Part shown: positions 34,373 through 43,658 of the stretch, piece after piece
Layout of the letters: every line of letters begins with the position of its first letter
How positions within the stretch are numbered: position 1 is the stretch's first letter
Origin: Fidelibacterota bacterium
GTDB taxonomy: Bacteria; Fidelibacterota; Marinisomatia; Marinisomatales; TCS55
NCBI GenBank assembly: GCA_012964665.1
Contig: DTTO01000038.1
Span: forward strand, 1-61,966
Length of the DNA stretch: 61,966 nt
Reading direction: 5' to 3'
Made by a program: the position numbers and the translations under genes
The notes under the pieces: model-generated
Seen by the model: only the letters and a program-made list of their open reading frames with translations
Databases searched by the model: none
What the model was told of the DNA's origin: nothing

Positions 34373-35542
34373 TTAATTCCCAAACAATCTCCCTACATCA
34401 TTTACAATTACCGTAATCATCAGCATCAATAACAAGACCATTCCAATTTGTTGAATGGCTAAACGCACTTTCACGGTAAGAGGTCGGCGGATGATTCCTT
34501 CAATTAGTGTTAAAAAAATGTGACCGCCATCCAGGCCTGGGATAGGTAGCACGTTTATAAATGCCAGGTTACAACTGATAAGGGCCATCAGAGATAAAAA
34601 TGGAATCCATCCTAATTTTGCTGTCTCGCCGGCCAATTGTGCAATAAAAATTGGTCCACCCAGTTCTTTTAGGGAAGCCTGCCCGGATACCAACATACGT
34701 ATGGATAAAACGAGCATGCCAAATCCCCTGGCAGTAGCTCCCATACCCATATTCATACTTTCTATAAATGAAACTGGATAGTATTGATACTTTGGATAAA
34801 TTCCTATTACACCAAGCGTATCTCCTGACTCAGGATTTATTTGAAAGGTCGTTTCCAATGAAATAGATTTTGTTGTTCCATCTCTTAGATAGGTTAGATC
34901 TATCTTTTGATTTGGCCTTTGGTGAATTTCTTCAGTCAGGTTCTCCCAGGTTAAAATATTTTTTCCTTCCACCATTTTAATTTTATCACCTGATTTTAAC
35001 CCGGCAATATCAGCTGGTAACCCCGGCAACAATTCATTGATTACCGGTTCATTTGAAATAATTGGTTTTCCGCTAGAATAAGATAACCCCGTAAAAATAA
35101 CGAAGGCTAATAATGTATTCATGATAACACCAGCACTCATAAACCAAATTTGTTGCCATTTTGGTTTACTCATCAATTCATAGGGTTCATGTTTATAAGT
35201 TGCATCCATACTTTCGTCAATTATACCAGCAACTTTCACATATCCACCAAATGGAATAATAGCAAAACAATATTCGGTACCGGTTCCTTTTCTACCTGAG
35301 CGTGTAATTGAGGTCGTCTTAATTGGTCCCCATTCCAGTTTTCCTTTTTCATTTTTTCGATAGAAAAAAAACTGAAATTTCCAACCATCTTTGATGGAAG
35401 TGAAAGCCATGAGACGCGGTGGATAACCAATTGAAAAACGTTCTACTCGAACGCCAATCGAACGTGCCGCTAGATAATGACCTAGCTCATGGATAAAAAT
35501 CAGGACCCCTAATAAAACAATTGTTGCGATTAAAGTTATCAT
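34373..35542 (-). CDS. rseP: RIP/site-2 membrane zinc metalloprotease
   Basis: A 389-residue intramembrane protease. HELGH (18-22) supplies two zinc ligands and Glu, and a C-terminal LPIPGLDGGHI holds the third ligand. A single PDZ domain (about 170-240, LPGLPADIAGLKSGD) lies between the first and the last helices. It cleaves anti-sigma factors and signal peptide remnants. It lies just downstream of dxr, a common pairing, and ends the envelope cluster. Confidence 0.94.
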   Translation of the reverse strand: MITLIATIVLLGVLIFIHELGHYLAARSIGVRVERFSIGYPPRLMAFTSIKDGWKFQFFFYRKNEKGKLEWGPIKTTSITRSGRKGTGTEYCFAIIPFGGYVKVAGIIDESMDATYKHEPYELMSKPKWQQIWFMSAGVIMNTLLAFVIFTGLSYSSGKPIISNEPVINELLPGLPADIAGLKSGDKIKMVEGKNILTWENLTEEIHQRPNQKIDLTYLRDGTTKSISLETTFQINPESGDTLGVIGIYPKYQYYPVSFIESMNMGMGATARGFGMLVLSIRMLVSGQASLKELGGPIFIAQLAGETAKLGWIPFLSLMALISCNLAFINVLPIPGLDGGHIFLTLIEGIIRRPLTVKVRLAIQQIGMVLLLMLMITVIVNDVGRLFGN

Positions 35543-35583
35543 TTCATTGAATCAATCCCACATTAGCTTAAATGTAACATTTT

Positions 35584-36741
35584 TTAAATATATCGGCTCT
35601 CAATAGATTTTACAAAATTACTAGCCCAATTTTCCAGACTAAGTATTTCCTCCACAGATGGGTGCTCAATCCATTCATGATTTTCACATGTCTTCTCAAT
35701 AATTTCTGGGATATCTAAAAAACCAATCTCACCATCTAAAAATCGATAAACGGCTTGTTCATTGGCAACATTCAATACGGCTGAATTTGTACCACCTTGC
35801 TTCATCGCGTTATAAGCTAGACCAATGCATGGAAAGCGGTTTAAATCAGGTGCTTGAAATGTAAGGGATTCAATTTCGATTAAATCTAATCCTTGCCAAG
35901 CGGCTGTAATGTGTCGTGGATGGGTAAGGGCATATTGAATTGGTATTTTCATGTCCGGCACACCAAGTTGGGCTTTTACTGACTTATCTTTGAATTCCAC
36001 CATGGAATGAATTATCGATTCGGGATGAACAACAATATCAATTTTTTCTATACTTAAACCAAATAACCAATGAGCTTCAATCACTTCGAGTCCTTTATTC
36101 ATCATTGTCGCTGAATCGATAGTGATTTTATTCCCCATTTTCCAGTTAGGGTGTTTCAATGCATCCGCCGGTATTACATCCTTAAATCTATTCAAATCTA
36201 AGGTGCGAAAAGGACCACCGCTGCCGGTAAGAATAATCCGCTCTACATCTTCCAAAGTTTCACCAGTAAGGCATTGCCATATAGCAGAGTGCTCACTATC
36301 CACAGGAAAGATCTTTGCACCTGACACTGATTTTTCCCGTTCAATAATTTCACCTGCCATCACCAAACTCTCTTTGTTGCTGAGAGCTACATCAACCCCA
36401 GCTTTTACTGCATTCAAAGTTGGCTCCATTCCTGAAGACCCGACCAATCCATTTACCATAATATCGATATCATCTCGACTCGCTAATTCCAATAGCCCTT
36501 CTCTTCCCACAAGAACCGTTATACCTATTTCTTTCAATTCGCTTTTAATAAAATCCACTGCATCCGTATCTATAATCACAACAGATTCTGGACGATATTT
36601 TTTTGCTTGTTCAACCAACAGTTTCCCATTTTTATTCGCACTTAATCCAAAAACTTTGTATTTGTCACCTAAGTTATCTATTACATTTAATGTATTAATA
36701 CCAATGGATCCGGTCGAACCGAGTATAGAAATTTTTTTCAT
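35584..36741 (-). CDS. dxr: 1-deoxy-D-xylulose 5-phosphate reductoisomerase
   Basis: A 385-residue enzyme that makes 2-C-methylerythritol 4-phosphate, the committed step of the MEP isoprenoid pathway. NADPH motif LGSTGSIGINTLNV, ALSNKESLVMAG, PVDSEHSAIWQ with metal ligands, and LTGSGGPFR are all intact. The start at 36741 is chosen because MKKISILGSTGS is the family N-terminus; the frame extends 19 codons further. It provides isopentenyl diphosphate for the UppS enzyme encoded upstream in the cluster. Confidence 0.95.
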   Translation of the reverse strand: MKKISILGSTGSIGINTLNVIDNLGDKYKVFGLSANKNGKLLVEQAKKYRPESVVIIDTDAVDFIKSELKEIGITVLVGREGLLELASRDDIDIMVNGLVGSSGMEPTLNAVKAGVDVALSNKESLVMAGEIIEREKSVSGAKIFPVDSEHSAIWQCLTGETLEDVERIILTGSGGPFRTLDLNRFKDVIPADALKHPNWKMGNKITIDSATMMNKGLEVIEAHWLFGLSIEKIDIVVHPESIIHSMVEFKDKSVKAQLGVPDMKIPIQYALTHPRHITAAWQGLDLIEIESLTFQAPDLNRFPCIGLAYNAMKQGGTNSAVLNVANEQAVYRFLDGEIGFLDIPEIIEKTCENHEWIEHPSVEEILSLENWASNFVKSIESRYI

Positions 36742-36743
36742 AA

Positions 36744-37415
36744 TTATAATATTCCAACAATGGTTAAAGACACCATGGAATACTTCGAAGCTAACCAAAT
36801 TTGCGGAATTGCTTGCATACCAAAAAATGTAGCGGAAGTCCCAATATTAATAAAGTTTGTTTGAATTTCTACCTTTTCCATATAATTATCTTCAAATTGT
36901 AAATAAGGATCAGCACTCAACATGTTCATTCCAAAACCAAGATAAATCGGGAATTTTTTCCAACTTAATTCACGTTCTGCAGTTACCTGTAAAGCTGACA
37001 CTTTTACCTGATCATGTGAATACAATCTTCCAGAATCAAAATTAACAACCCACTTAGACGGAACATCTTCTTTCCCCGGTTTTAAAGATAATCCCCAGCC
37101 GTACATCTGGACGGCTCCTTCTTTACCTGAATAGGCGGTCATTCTTCCCTTTAAGTATAAATTCCAAGACACCTTTAATTGACCCTGTAGTGCGGGAAGA
37201 AATCCATTTATTGAATTTCCTTTTATCATGGATCCCCCATAAATAATTCGGTCCTCCCCATTAATTTGCATGGGATAATGGTGTGTGGCTGCAAATCCTG
37301 CTTGGCGAAAAAGTGTAGTGGATTCTTTAGAATAATCTGATAATTGATCCAATTTAAAGCTTGTCCATTGTCCTAAAGATACAGATACAAAAAAAATAAA
37401 AGAAACAACTCGCAT
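36744..37415 (-). CDS. Exported beta-rich protein of unknown function
   Basis: No family recognised. The 223-residue product has a signal peptide (MRVVSFIFFVSVSLGQ) and then alternating hydrophobic/polar strands with glycine and aromatic residues (VSWNLYLKGRMTAYSG, FPIYLGFGMNM), suggesting an outer-membrane barrel or lipid-binding beta protein. It lies between lpxA (25 nt) and dxr (2 nt) in the envelope cluster, so a link to outer-membrane assembly is plausible. The start is placed at the signal peptide; the open frame extends to 37496 into lpxA. Confidence 0.72.
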   Translation of the reverse strand: MRVVSFIFFVSVSLGQWTSFKLDQLSDYSKESTTLFRQAGFAATHHYPMQINGEDRIIYGGSMIKGNSINGFLPALQGQLKVSWNLYLKGRMTAYSGKEGAVQMYGWGLSLKPGKEDVPSKWVVNFDSGRLYSHDQVKVSALQVTAERELSWKKFPIYLGFGMNMLSADPYLQFEDNYMEKVEIQTNFINIGTSATFFGMQAIPQIWLASKYSMVSLTIVGIL

Positions 37416-37440
37416 AGCCCAAATTATGGGGTAGTTGGAA

Positions 37441-38247
37441 TTAAATAATCCCTCTTTCGCTGTTTTCAATAAATTGAACAATTTCTTTAATTTCATCTGT
37501 AGCTGGTAATTCGCTTTTTATTTTATTTAATGCGTCTGTTCGATTGATTTTTGAAACAAAATAGGTACGATAGGCTTTCTTTATAAGCAACCGTTTTTCA
37601 TCTGAAAAACCCCGTCGTTGTAGTCCAATTTTATTAATTCCACCAAACCGTAATGGCTCACCTGCAGCAATAATAAATGGCGGTACATCTTGCACAACAC
37701 GATAACCTCCACCTACAAATGAATGGGAACCTATTTTCCCAAACTGGTGCACCATTACACCTCCACCCAGGTTAACCCATGTTCCCAGTTTAACGTGTCC
37801 ACCCAAGGTGGCAACATTGGCCATGTTTGTATTATCTCCAACAAAACAATCATGGGCAACATGAACGCAAGCCATTAATAAAACGTTATTGCCAATAACA
37901 GTTTTCCCATGTGCAATTGTACCTCGGTTAATTGTGACAGATTCACGAATGATAACATTATCCCCAATTACGGTTATAGTTTTTTCACCAGAATATTTTA
38001 GATCTTGGGGGGCTTCCCCAATCGAACAATTATGATAAATGGTACAATTGGAACCAATGGTTGTTCCTTTACAGATGGTATTATAATTGCCAATGGATGT
38101 TCCATCACCAATTTTTACACCTTTCTCAATTATATTATAAGCACCAACGGATACATTTTGGCCGAGTTCTGCCTTAGGAGATATAATTGAGGTTGAATGT
38201 ATGGAGATGGGGGGATCAGGCTCCCGCCCGGTCCACCACCGTAGCAT
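37441..38247 (-). CDS. lpxA: UDP-N-acetylglucosamine acyltransferase
   Basis: A 255-268-residue left-handed beta-helix acyltransferase performing the first lipid A step. Hexapeptide repeats run through the N-terminal two thirds (for example GVKIGDGTSIGNYNTI), with the catalytic His in ACVHVAHDC. The only ATG (38247) lies 32 nt inside the fabZ end and adds 13 residues; family starts normally begin at the IHSTSIISPKA segment, where only ATC or ATA codons exist. The start is therefore uncertain. Confidence 0.92.
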   Translation of the reverse strand: MLRWWTGREPDPPISIHSTSIISPKAELGQNVSVGAYNIIEKGVKIGDGTSIGNYNTICKGTTIGSNCTIYHNCSIGEAPQDLKYSGEKTITVIGDNVIIRESVTINRGTIAHGKTVIGNNVLLMACVHVAHDCFVGDNTNMANVATLGGHVKLGTWVNLGGGVMVHQFGKIGSHSFVGGGYRVVQDVPPFIIAAGEPLRFGGINKIGLQRRGFSDEKRLLIKKAYRTYFVSKINRTDALNKIKSELPATDEIKEIVQFIENSERGII

Positions 38248-39625
38248 TGATTTTAGCTTCTGCCACTAGTTTTTCTCCAACATATCCTTTACCAACTATT
38301 ATCGCTGTTTCAAGTTTGAACTTTTCTATTCTCATTTCAAGACGGAGTTGATCACCAGGGATAATTGGGTGGCGGAATTTTGCTTCAGATAACGCAGAGA
38401 TAAACATATTCTTTTTTAGAGGATCATCAACACTATTTAGAACTAAAAACGCCCCAGCTTGAGCCATAGCCTCTAACACCAATACACCTGGCATCACAGG
38501 CTGACTTGGGAAATGCCCTTGAAAAAAAGGTTCATTAATTGTCACATTTTTATATGCGGTCAATTTTTCACCTGGAGTGATATCGATAATTCTATCCACT
38601 AAAACAAAGGGATATCGATGGGGAAGCAAATTTAAAATTGAATTAATATCAAACATGAACTTGGAATTGGCATTTTTCTGAAAACGCCGTTGCAAGATTT
38701 TCTTTTCATAAACTTTCTTTATTTTCTTAACCAATTCTACATTGGCTGCATGGCCACTTTTTGAAGCAATAACATGGCCTTGCAGTGGCATACCTAATAG
38801 GGCTAAATCACCAATTAAATCCAATGCCTTATGACGTACGGGTTCATTGTCAAAACGCAATTTTTTACCATTTAGTATTCCGTTGGCTCCTAGACTAATT
38901 TCCTTTTTAATTCCAAATAACCCTTTAAGATTATCTGCTTCTGTCTGGTCAATTTCCTTATCTAGAATTACAACAGCATTATCCAAATTTCCGCCTTGAA
39001 TCAGTCCATTTTTCTTTAAAGCTTCAACTTCACTTAAAAAAGCGAATGTTCGGGCTGGAGCTATATCTTTGGCAAAATTTTCTTCCAGCTTATCTAAAGT
39101 AGTAAATTGCGTACCTAGAGAGCGGAATTTATAGTCAATCATAAAAGTAATACGGAACTGGTCAGAGGGCATAATATGAATATCAACACCACGCTTATGG
39201 TCAGTATAACCAACTGCCTCATCAATATGAAGATAATTTTTTGGTGTATTCTGTTTGACAATTCCTGCTTTAAGTAATGCTTCAACAAAATCAATAGCAC
39301 TACCATCCATAACCGGTGGTTCTTTTGCAGTCAACTCAATAAGAACATTATCTAGTCCAATACCAACACAGGCAGCCAATGTATGCTCAACCGTATGGAT
39401 CCTCACGCCATTTTCTTCAATAGTTGTCCCGCGTGAAATATCAACTACATGATCTATATCGGCACGGATTTCTGGGCATCCTTCTACATCCATACGTTTA
39501 AAACGAATTCCAAAATCCTCGGGTGCAGGTTTAAAAGTTATCTTTGATTCAACACCGGTATGCAGACCCACACCTACACAAGATGTTTTATTTCCAATTG
39601 TACACTGATTTTTAATGAAATTCAT
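38216..39625 (-). CDS. lpxC: Bifunctional LpxC deacetylase / FabZ dehydratase
   Basis: A 469-residue fusion. Residues 1-305 are the zinc deacetylase LpxC, which commits UDP-acyl-GlcNAc to lipid A, with ligands His81 (HTVEHTLAA), His265 and Asp269 (RHKALDLIGD). Residues 325-469 are the beta-hydroxyacyl-ACP dehydratase FabZ, with LLPHRYPFVLVDR and catalytic His371 (GHFPSQPVMPG) and Glu385. This fusion is known from Bacteroidetes and relatives and ties lipid A and fatty-acid flux. It lies between lpxD and lpxA, with a 1-nt spacing to lpxD. Confidence 0.96.
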   Translation of the reverse strand: MNFIKNQCTIGNKTSCVGVGLHTGVESKITFKPAPEDFGIRFKRMDVEGCPEIRADIDHVVDISRGTTIEENGVRIHTVEHTLAACVGIGLDNVLIELTAKEPPVMDGSAIDFVEALLKAGIVKQNTPKNYLHIDEAVGYTDHKRGVDIHIMPSDQFRITFMIDYKFRSLGTQFTTLDKLEENFAKDIAPARTFAFLSEVEALKKNGLIQGGNLDNAVVILDKEIDQTEADNLKGLFGIKKEISLGANGILNGKKLRFDNEPVRHKALDLIGDLALLGMPLQGHVIASKSGHAANVELVKKIKKVYEKKILQRRFQKNANSKFMFDINSILNLLPHRYPFVLVDRIIDITPGEKLTAYKNVTINEPFFQGHFPSQPVMPGVLVLEAMAQAGAFLVLNSVDDPLKKNMFISALSEAKFRHPIIPGDQLRLEMRIEKFKLETAIIVGKGYVGEKLVAEAKINATVVDRAGA

Positions 39626-40639
39626 TTATTCTGGGACCAAAAAATATTTTTCTAGTTCTTTCATTTTATTTTTTAATCTTTTCACTTCTATATGAACAGC
39701 ATCTCGACGGTTTTTTTCCTTTATTTCTCTAGCGGGTGCACCCGCATAAATTTTTCCGCCTGTGAGATCTTTCATAGCCACTGTGTAGCAAGCTAATATT
39801 GCACGATCTCCAATTGAAATATGATCAATCGCACCTGCTTGGCCACCAAAGCTACAAAACTCTCCAACTTTTGTGCTTCCAGCTATTGTAACGTGCGCTG
39901 TTAGTAAACAACCTTTCCCTATAGAAACATTGTGGGCGATTTGGACATTATTATCAAATTTACACATGTCACCAATAGTGGTTTCTCCAATTGTCCCACG
40001 GTCTATCGTACAATTTGCACCTAATTCAACATCATTACCAATAGTAACATTACCGTTTTGTGGAACTTTATAATTAATATCATTTTGAGTAAAAAATCCA
40101 AATCCATCACATCCAATCACTGTACCAGAATGAATCAAGCACCTATCACCTATTATCGTGCGATGATGAAGATGGATGCTGTTTTCTATCTCAGAATCAC
40201 AACCAATAACGGTATCGGCATTAATTACATTATTGGCACCTATGACCGTATTATCACCAATGACTACGCCACGATCAATGATGCTATATGGGCCAATGGA
40301 TACTCCCTTCCCCAATACGGCATCAGCATCAATTATTGCTGTTTTATGAATCCCTTTTTGCGAAGAGTATTGAGGGGAAAAATAATCCAATATTTTTACC
40401 ATTGCTAATTTTGGATTATCTACAATAATACCATCCAAATCATTTAGTATTTCCGAATCGGAAGCAATTACAGCAGAGGCTTGCGTTGATTCAATGTATT
40501 TGAAATATTTTTGATTAACTATAAAAGTAATAGTACCTGGTTTCCCATCCTTAATAGTTGAAACACCTCGAATATTTAACTTGGGATTACCAACAACGGT
40601 ACCCTGCAAAAAATCTGCTAATTCTTTTAAAGTAGGCAA
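39626..40639 (-). CDS. lpxD: UDP-3-O-(3-hydroxyacyl)glucosamine N-acyltransferase
   Basis: A 337-residue hexapeptide-repeat acyltransferase for the third lipid A step. An N-terminal uridine-binding domain (about 1-100, FLQGTVVGNP, TFIVNQKYF) is followed by left-handed helix repeats (about 105-300), with the catalytic His in CKFDNNVQIAHNV and a C-terminal helix. It lies between the Skp-like gene (12 nt) and lpxC-fabZ. Confidence 0.95.
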   Translation of the reverse strand: MPTLKELADFLQGTVVGNPKLNIRGVSTIKDGKPGTITFIVNQKYFKYIESTQASAVIASDSEILNDLDGIIVDNPKLAMVKILDYFSPQYSSQKGIHKTAIIDADAVLGKGVSIGPYSIIDRGVVIGDNTVIGANNVINADTVIGCDSEIENSIHLHHRTIIGDRCLIHSGTVIGCDGFGFFTQNDINYKVPQNGNVTIGNDVELGANCTIDRGTIGETTIGDMCKFDNNVQIAHNVSIGKGCLLTAHVTIAGSTKVGEFCSFGGQAGAIDHISIGDRAILACYTVAMKDLTGGKIYAGAPAREIKEKNRRDAVHIEVKRLKNKMKELEKYFLVPE

Positions 40640-40651
40640 GAAAAATTGAAC

Positions 40652-41203
40652 CTATTTTTTGTTTACTGAATTATCATCATCCGGTATATTGTATTTGCGT
40701 AATTCAAATAAAACATCATCAGTCAAATCATGTACAGGATTTCCGTATAACAATGCTACTGAACCATCAATAATAAAATCAATATTTTTTGCAGACGCAA
40801 CTTTATCTACAGCGCGTTTTACTTTTGAAAGAATATCAAATTCTAACTGCGCTTGTCTACGGTATAGTTCACCTTCAGGGCCAACCTTTGTCACCTGGAA
40901 TTGTTGAATCGTTTGTTCGCGAGAAGCGATTTCAACTTCTTTTTCTTTACGCCAATCTGGACTGCTCATAAGGCGCTGGGTTTCGAACGCTTGTTTAATA
41001 CTGTCAAGTTCAACAACCATTTTGTTATACTGCGCATTCACTTGGCGATATTCCAGCTGAAGCTGGGCCTCCGCATCTTTGAATTCTTCGTACTCTGCAC
41101 GTATACGATCTGATTGAACAAATCCAATTTTATTTTGAGCCGTAAGTAATACTGGCAAAATCATTGCCATAATGCCCACGGTTGTGATTGTTTTCCGAAT
41201 CAC
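40652..41203 (-). CDS. skp: OmpH/Skp-family periplasmic chaperone
   Basis: A 183-residue chaperone that holds unfolded outer-membrane proteins for the BAM complex. A signal peptide (MIRKTITTVGIMAMILPVLLTAQ) and the KIGFVQSDRI start are followed by a long coiled-coil arm (about 40-130) and a C-terminal segment SAKNIDFIIDGSVALLYG typical of the family. It lies 22 nt downstream of bamA and 12 nt upstream of lpxD. Confidence 0.93.
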   Translation of the reverse strand: MIRKTITTVGIMAMILPVLLTAQNKIGFVQSDRIRAEYEEFKDAEAQLQLEYRQVNAQYNKMVVELDSIKQAFETQRLMSSPDWRKEKEVEIASREQTIQQFQVTKVGPEGELYRRQAQLEFDILSKVKRAVDKVASAKNIDFIIDGSVALLYGNPVHDLTDDVLFELRKYNIPDDDNSVNKK

Positions 41204-41225
41204 ATTTACCTCCTTGATTTAATTA

Positions 41226-43658
41226 TCATCTACCAAAAATGATTGTGTATTCCCAACCCTGAGGATTGCCGTCGCCGGTAATGTCATCAAAACCGTAACC
41301 CATATCGAAACCAAGCTGTCCAATCATGGGCATAAAGAATCTTATCCCAATACCAGCAGATCGTTTAAGTTCAAGCGGATACCTGCGCGGAAATCCCAAT
41401 GACTGCATAAGCCGTGTATCATTCCACACCCCGCCTGCTTCTGCAAACAACATTGCGTAAACAACCGGATTTTCAGAAAGTGGCACTCTAAATTCTGTTG
41501 TATACTTTAACATTGTGTTACCACCGATACTACGCCCCTGCGATGTTGTTGGGCCAACAGCATTATCTGGATACCCTCTAAGCATCGTCCCGTAAGGAAT
41601 ACCGTTACCACCCATAATAAATCTTTCATAAGGCGGGATATAAGCGAAATTATCGCCGCCAGTATTTAACATTCGGATGGTACCTACTTTCAATGAACTG
41701 GTTAATACAAATTTCCAGAATGTAGGTGTATACCAGTCTAAAGTCAAAACATGTTTATGGTAATTCTCATCACCACCTAAAATACCCCCGGAAAAAGTAG
41801 ATTCCCATGTTGCACGTGATCCTTGGGTCGGAAACTCAGCCCGGTCACGACTGTCACGGCTAATGGATTGTCTTAAATTTATACCTGTGGATTCACGGAA
41901 ATTTCCAATATACTGATTGAGAATCTCTTCATCACCCATGTATTCAGCTTTTCTCACAGTCATCTCCCAATAGGCTCTAAAATAATCATCTGGCCATTTT
42001 AATCGCCGTCCCCACTGTATTGATGTTCCTCGTGATCTTTGGTCAAATGGATAAAAATAATATGAGTTTCCCTGTCCTCTAAATGTATAAAAAATAGAAA
42101 ACCCAATCCGATTGGGAGTATCCCTGAACATTGGATCCATAAAGCGTATATTAAAAGATTCATATTTCCCAGGTGTACCATAATTATTCATTACTGACAT
42201 CTGTGTACCAACTTCAAATCCTACAGAAAGGACTTGTCCTCTTCCTTGAAAATTATTGAATTCAACATTTGCACCTCCAGTCATTCCATAGATACCAGTA
42301 AATCCTATATTCGCACTAGCTTTATCAGATGATTTTTCTTTAAGGGTAATATCGAGGTCAATTTCATCATCATCAATGGGAATAACATTTGGATTAAGAG
42401 ATGTTGGATCAAAATAATTTAAAACGTGCAATTTTCTGATACTGCGTTCCAACAATGCCCGACGGAATAAATCACCTGGGTAAACATCCAATTCTCTCCG
42501 GATGACATTCTCCCGGGTTTTCTCGTTTCCATATATATTGATGTTACGTATATATACCTGATTGTTTTCTGTGATGGAAAAATGGATATTGATTGAATCT
42601 TCACCAACCGGGGTAAAAAATGGCTCAATGTTCACATACAAATAGCCACGATCCATATACAAACTCTGCATGTTTTGAAACGCTTCTTGAAAACTGGATT
42701 GGCTGAAGTAATCCCCCTTTTCCAGATTTAGTGCATTAGCCAAATCATCGGTTTCGTAGAGAGTATGGCCTTCCCAAGTAAAATCCTGGTATTTATACCG
42801 GTTGCCTTCAACTACCTTAATATCAACCACCAATCCTTTTTTCTTAGGTTCATAATATATTGAATCGGACAAAACTGTAAAATCGCGATAACCTTCATCT
42901 CGGTAAAAGGAAGTAAGAGCTTCTAAGTCTTCTTCGAATTTTTTTTCATCAAATGCAGCGGCCCATAAACGCCACCAACTTCTTATTTTTGTTTCTTTCA
43001 GTTGCCATCTAAGTTTATAAAGAGATAATTTTTTTCTTATGAACTGTGGCAGTGGAATCCAAGATTTTGATGCCATCCACCCAAAATTACTGGCATTCCC
43101 TCTGATCTGGATATCCTTTATTTTAACTTTTTTGCCTTCTTTTATTGTGAAAACAACATCCTTTTTTTCTTCCTCACCGCCCACTATCGAAGGCTTCATT
43201 TCACCTTCAATTTCTACTAAAAAGTAGCCATCTTCTTTATACAGGCTTTTCATTTTTTTAATTGTTTTAGTAATAAAATTAGGTTTGATTCTCATCCCTC
43301 GCTGAAAGGAAAGTTCACTCTTAAATTTTTTATCCTTAATCTTTTTGTTACCATTAAAAATCACTTCGCCCAACACAGGTGATTCTTCGACTTCAATGCT
43401 TATTAATATTCCTTCAGGTGTTTCACCATCAAAATGAATTTGTATATTGCTAAAAACACCTAATTCCCATAGGCGTTTTACCGCACGCCGAAAATCTTCT
43501 GTAGATACTTCTTGGCCATCTTGTAGGCCAGCCGTGTATAGCACCATGTTTTGGCTAGTAGCAACATTCCCTTCAACACGCACTTCTTTTAGCTTAAATG
43601 AAGGTGGTGCTTGAGCCATGACAAAAACGGATAGAAAAAATATGCTCAATTTTTTCAT
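41226..43658 (-). CDS. bamA: Outer-membrane protein assembly factor BamA
   Basis: An 810-residue Omp85 protein. A signal peptide (MKKLSIFFLSVFVMAQ) is followed by POTRA domains (about 20-450; FKLKEVRVEGN, VIFNGNKKI, YIRNINIYGNEKTRENVIRREL) and a 16-strand barrel (450-810) ending in aromatic IIFGR. The barrel includes the conserved GNTMLKYTTEFRVPL, which carries the usual substrate-gate region. The start at 43658 overlaps the uppS stop as ATGA; a longer frame to 43754 has no signal peptide. It inserts beta-barrel proteins. Confidence 0.95.
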   Translation of the reverse strand: MKKLSIFFLSVFVMAQAPPSFKLKEVRVEGNVATSQNMVLYTAGLQDGQEVSTEDFRRAVKRLWELGVFSNIQIHFDGETPEGILISIEVEESPVLGEVIFNGNKKIKDKKFKSELSFQRGMRIKPNFITKTIKKMKSLYKEDGYFLVEIEGEMKPSIVGGEEEKKDVVFTIKEGKKVKIKDIQIRGNASNFGWMASKSWIPLPQFIRKKLSLYKLRWQLKETKIRSWWRLWAAAFDEKKFEEDLEALTSFYRDEGYRDFTVLSDSIYYEPKKKGLVVDIKVVEGNRYKYQDFTWEGHTLYETDDLANALNLEKGDYFSQSSFQEAFQNMQSLYMDRGYLYVNIEPFFTPVGEDSINIHFSITENNQVYIRNINIYGNEKTRENVIRRELDVYPGDLFRRALLERSIRKLHVLNYFDPTSLNPNVIPIDDDEIDLDITLKEKSSDKASANIGFTGIYGMTGGANVEFNNFQGRGQVLSVGFEVGTQMSVMNNYGTPGKYESFNIRFMDPMFRDTPNRIGFSIFYTFRGQGNSYYFYPFDQRSRGTSIQWGRRLKWPDDYFRAYWEMTVRKAEYMGDEEILNQYIGNFRESTGINLRQSISRDSRDRAEFPTQGSRATWESTFSGGILGGDENYHKHVLTLDWYTPTFWKFVLTSSLKVGTIRMLNTGGDNFAYIPPYERFIMGGNGIPYGTMLRGYPDNAVGPTTSQGRSIGGNTMLKYTTEFRVPLSENPVVYAMLFAEAGGVWNDTRLMQSLGFPRRYPLELKRSAGIGIRFFMPMIGQLGFDMGYGFDDITGDGNPQGWEYTIIFGR

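Noticed and set aside
34369-34380. GGAATTAATTCC palindrome at the end of rseP, as an operator
   Set aside because: It overlaps the 3' end of coding sequence between convergent genes, and a 12-bp AT-rich palindrome is expected by chance here.
36122-36832. 236-codon open frame on the plus strand across dxr
   Set aside because: It is antisense to conserved DXR motifs; the composition (Ser/Pro/Ile-rich) fits a reverse-complement shadow and no family is recognisable.
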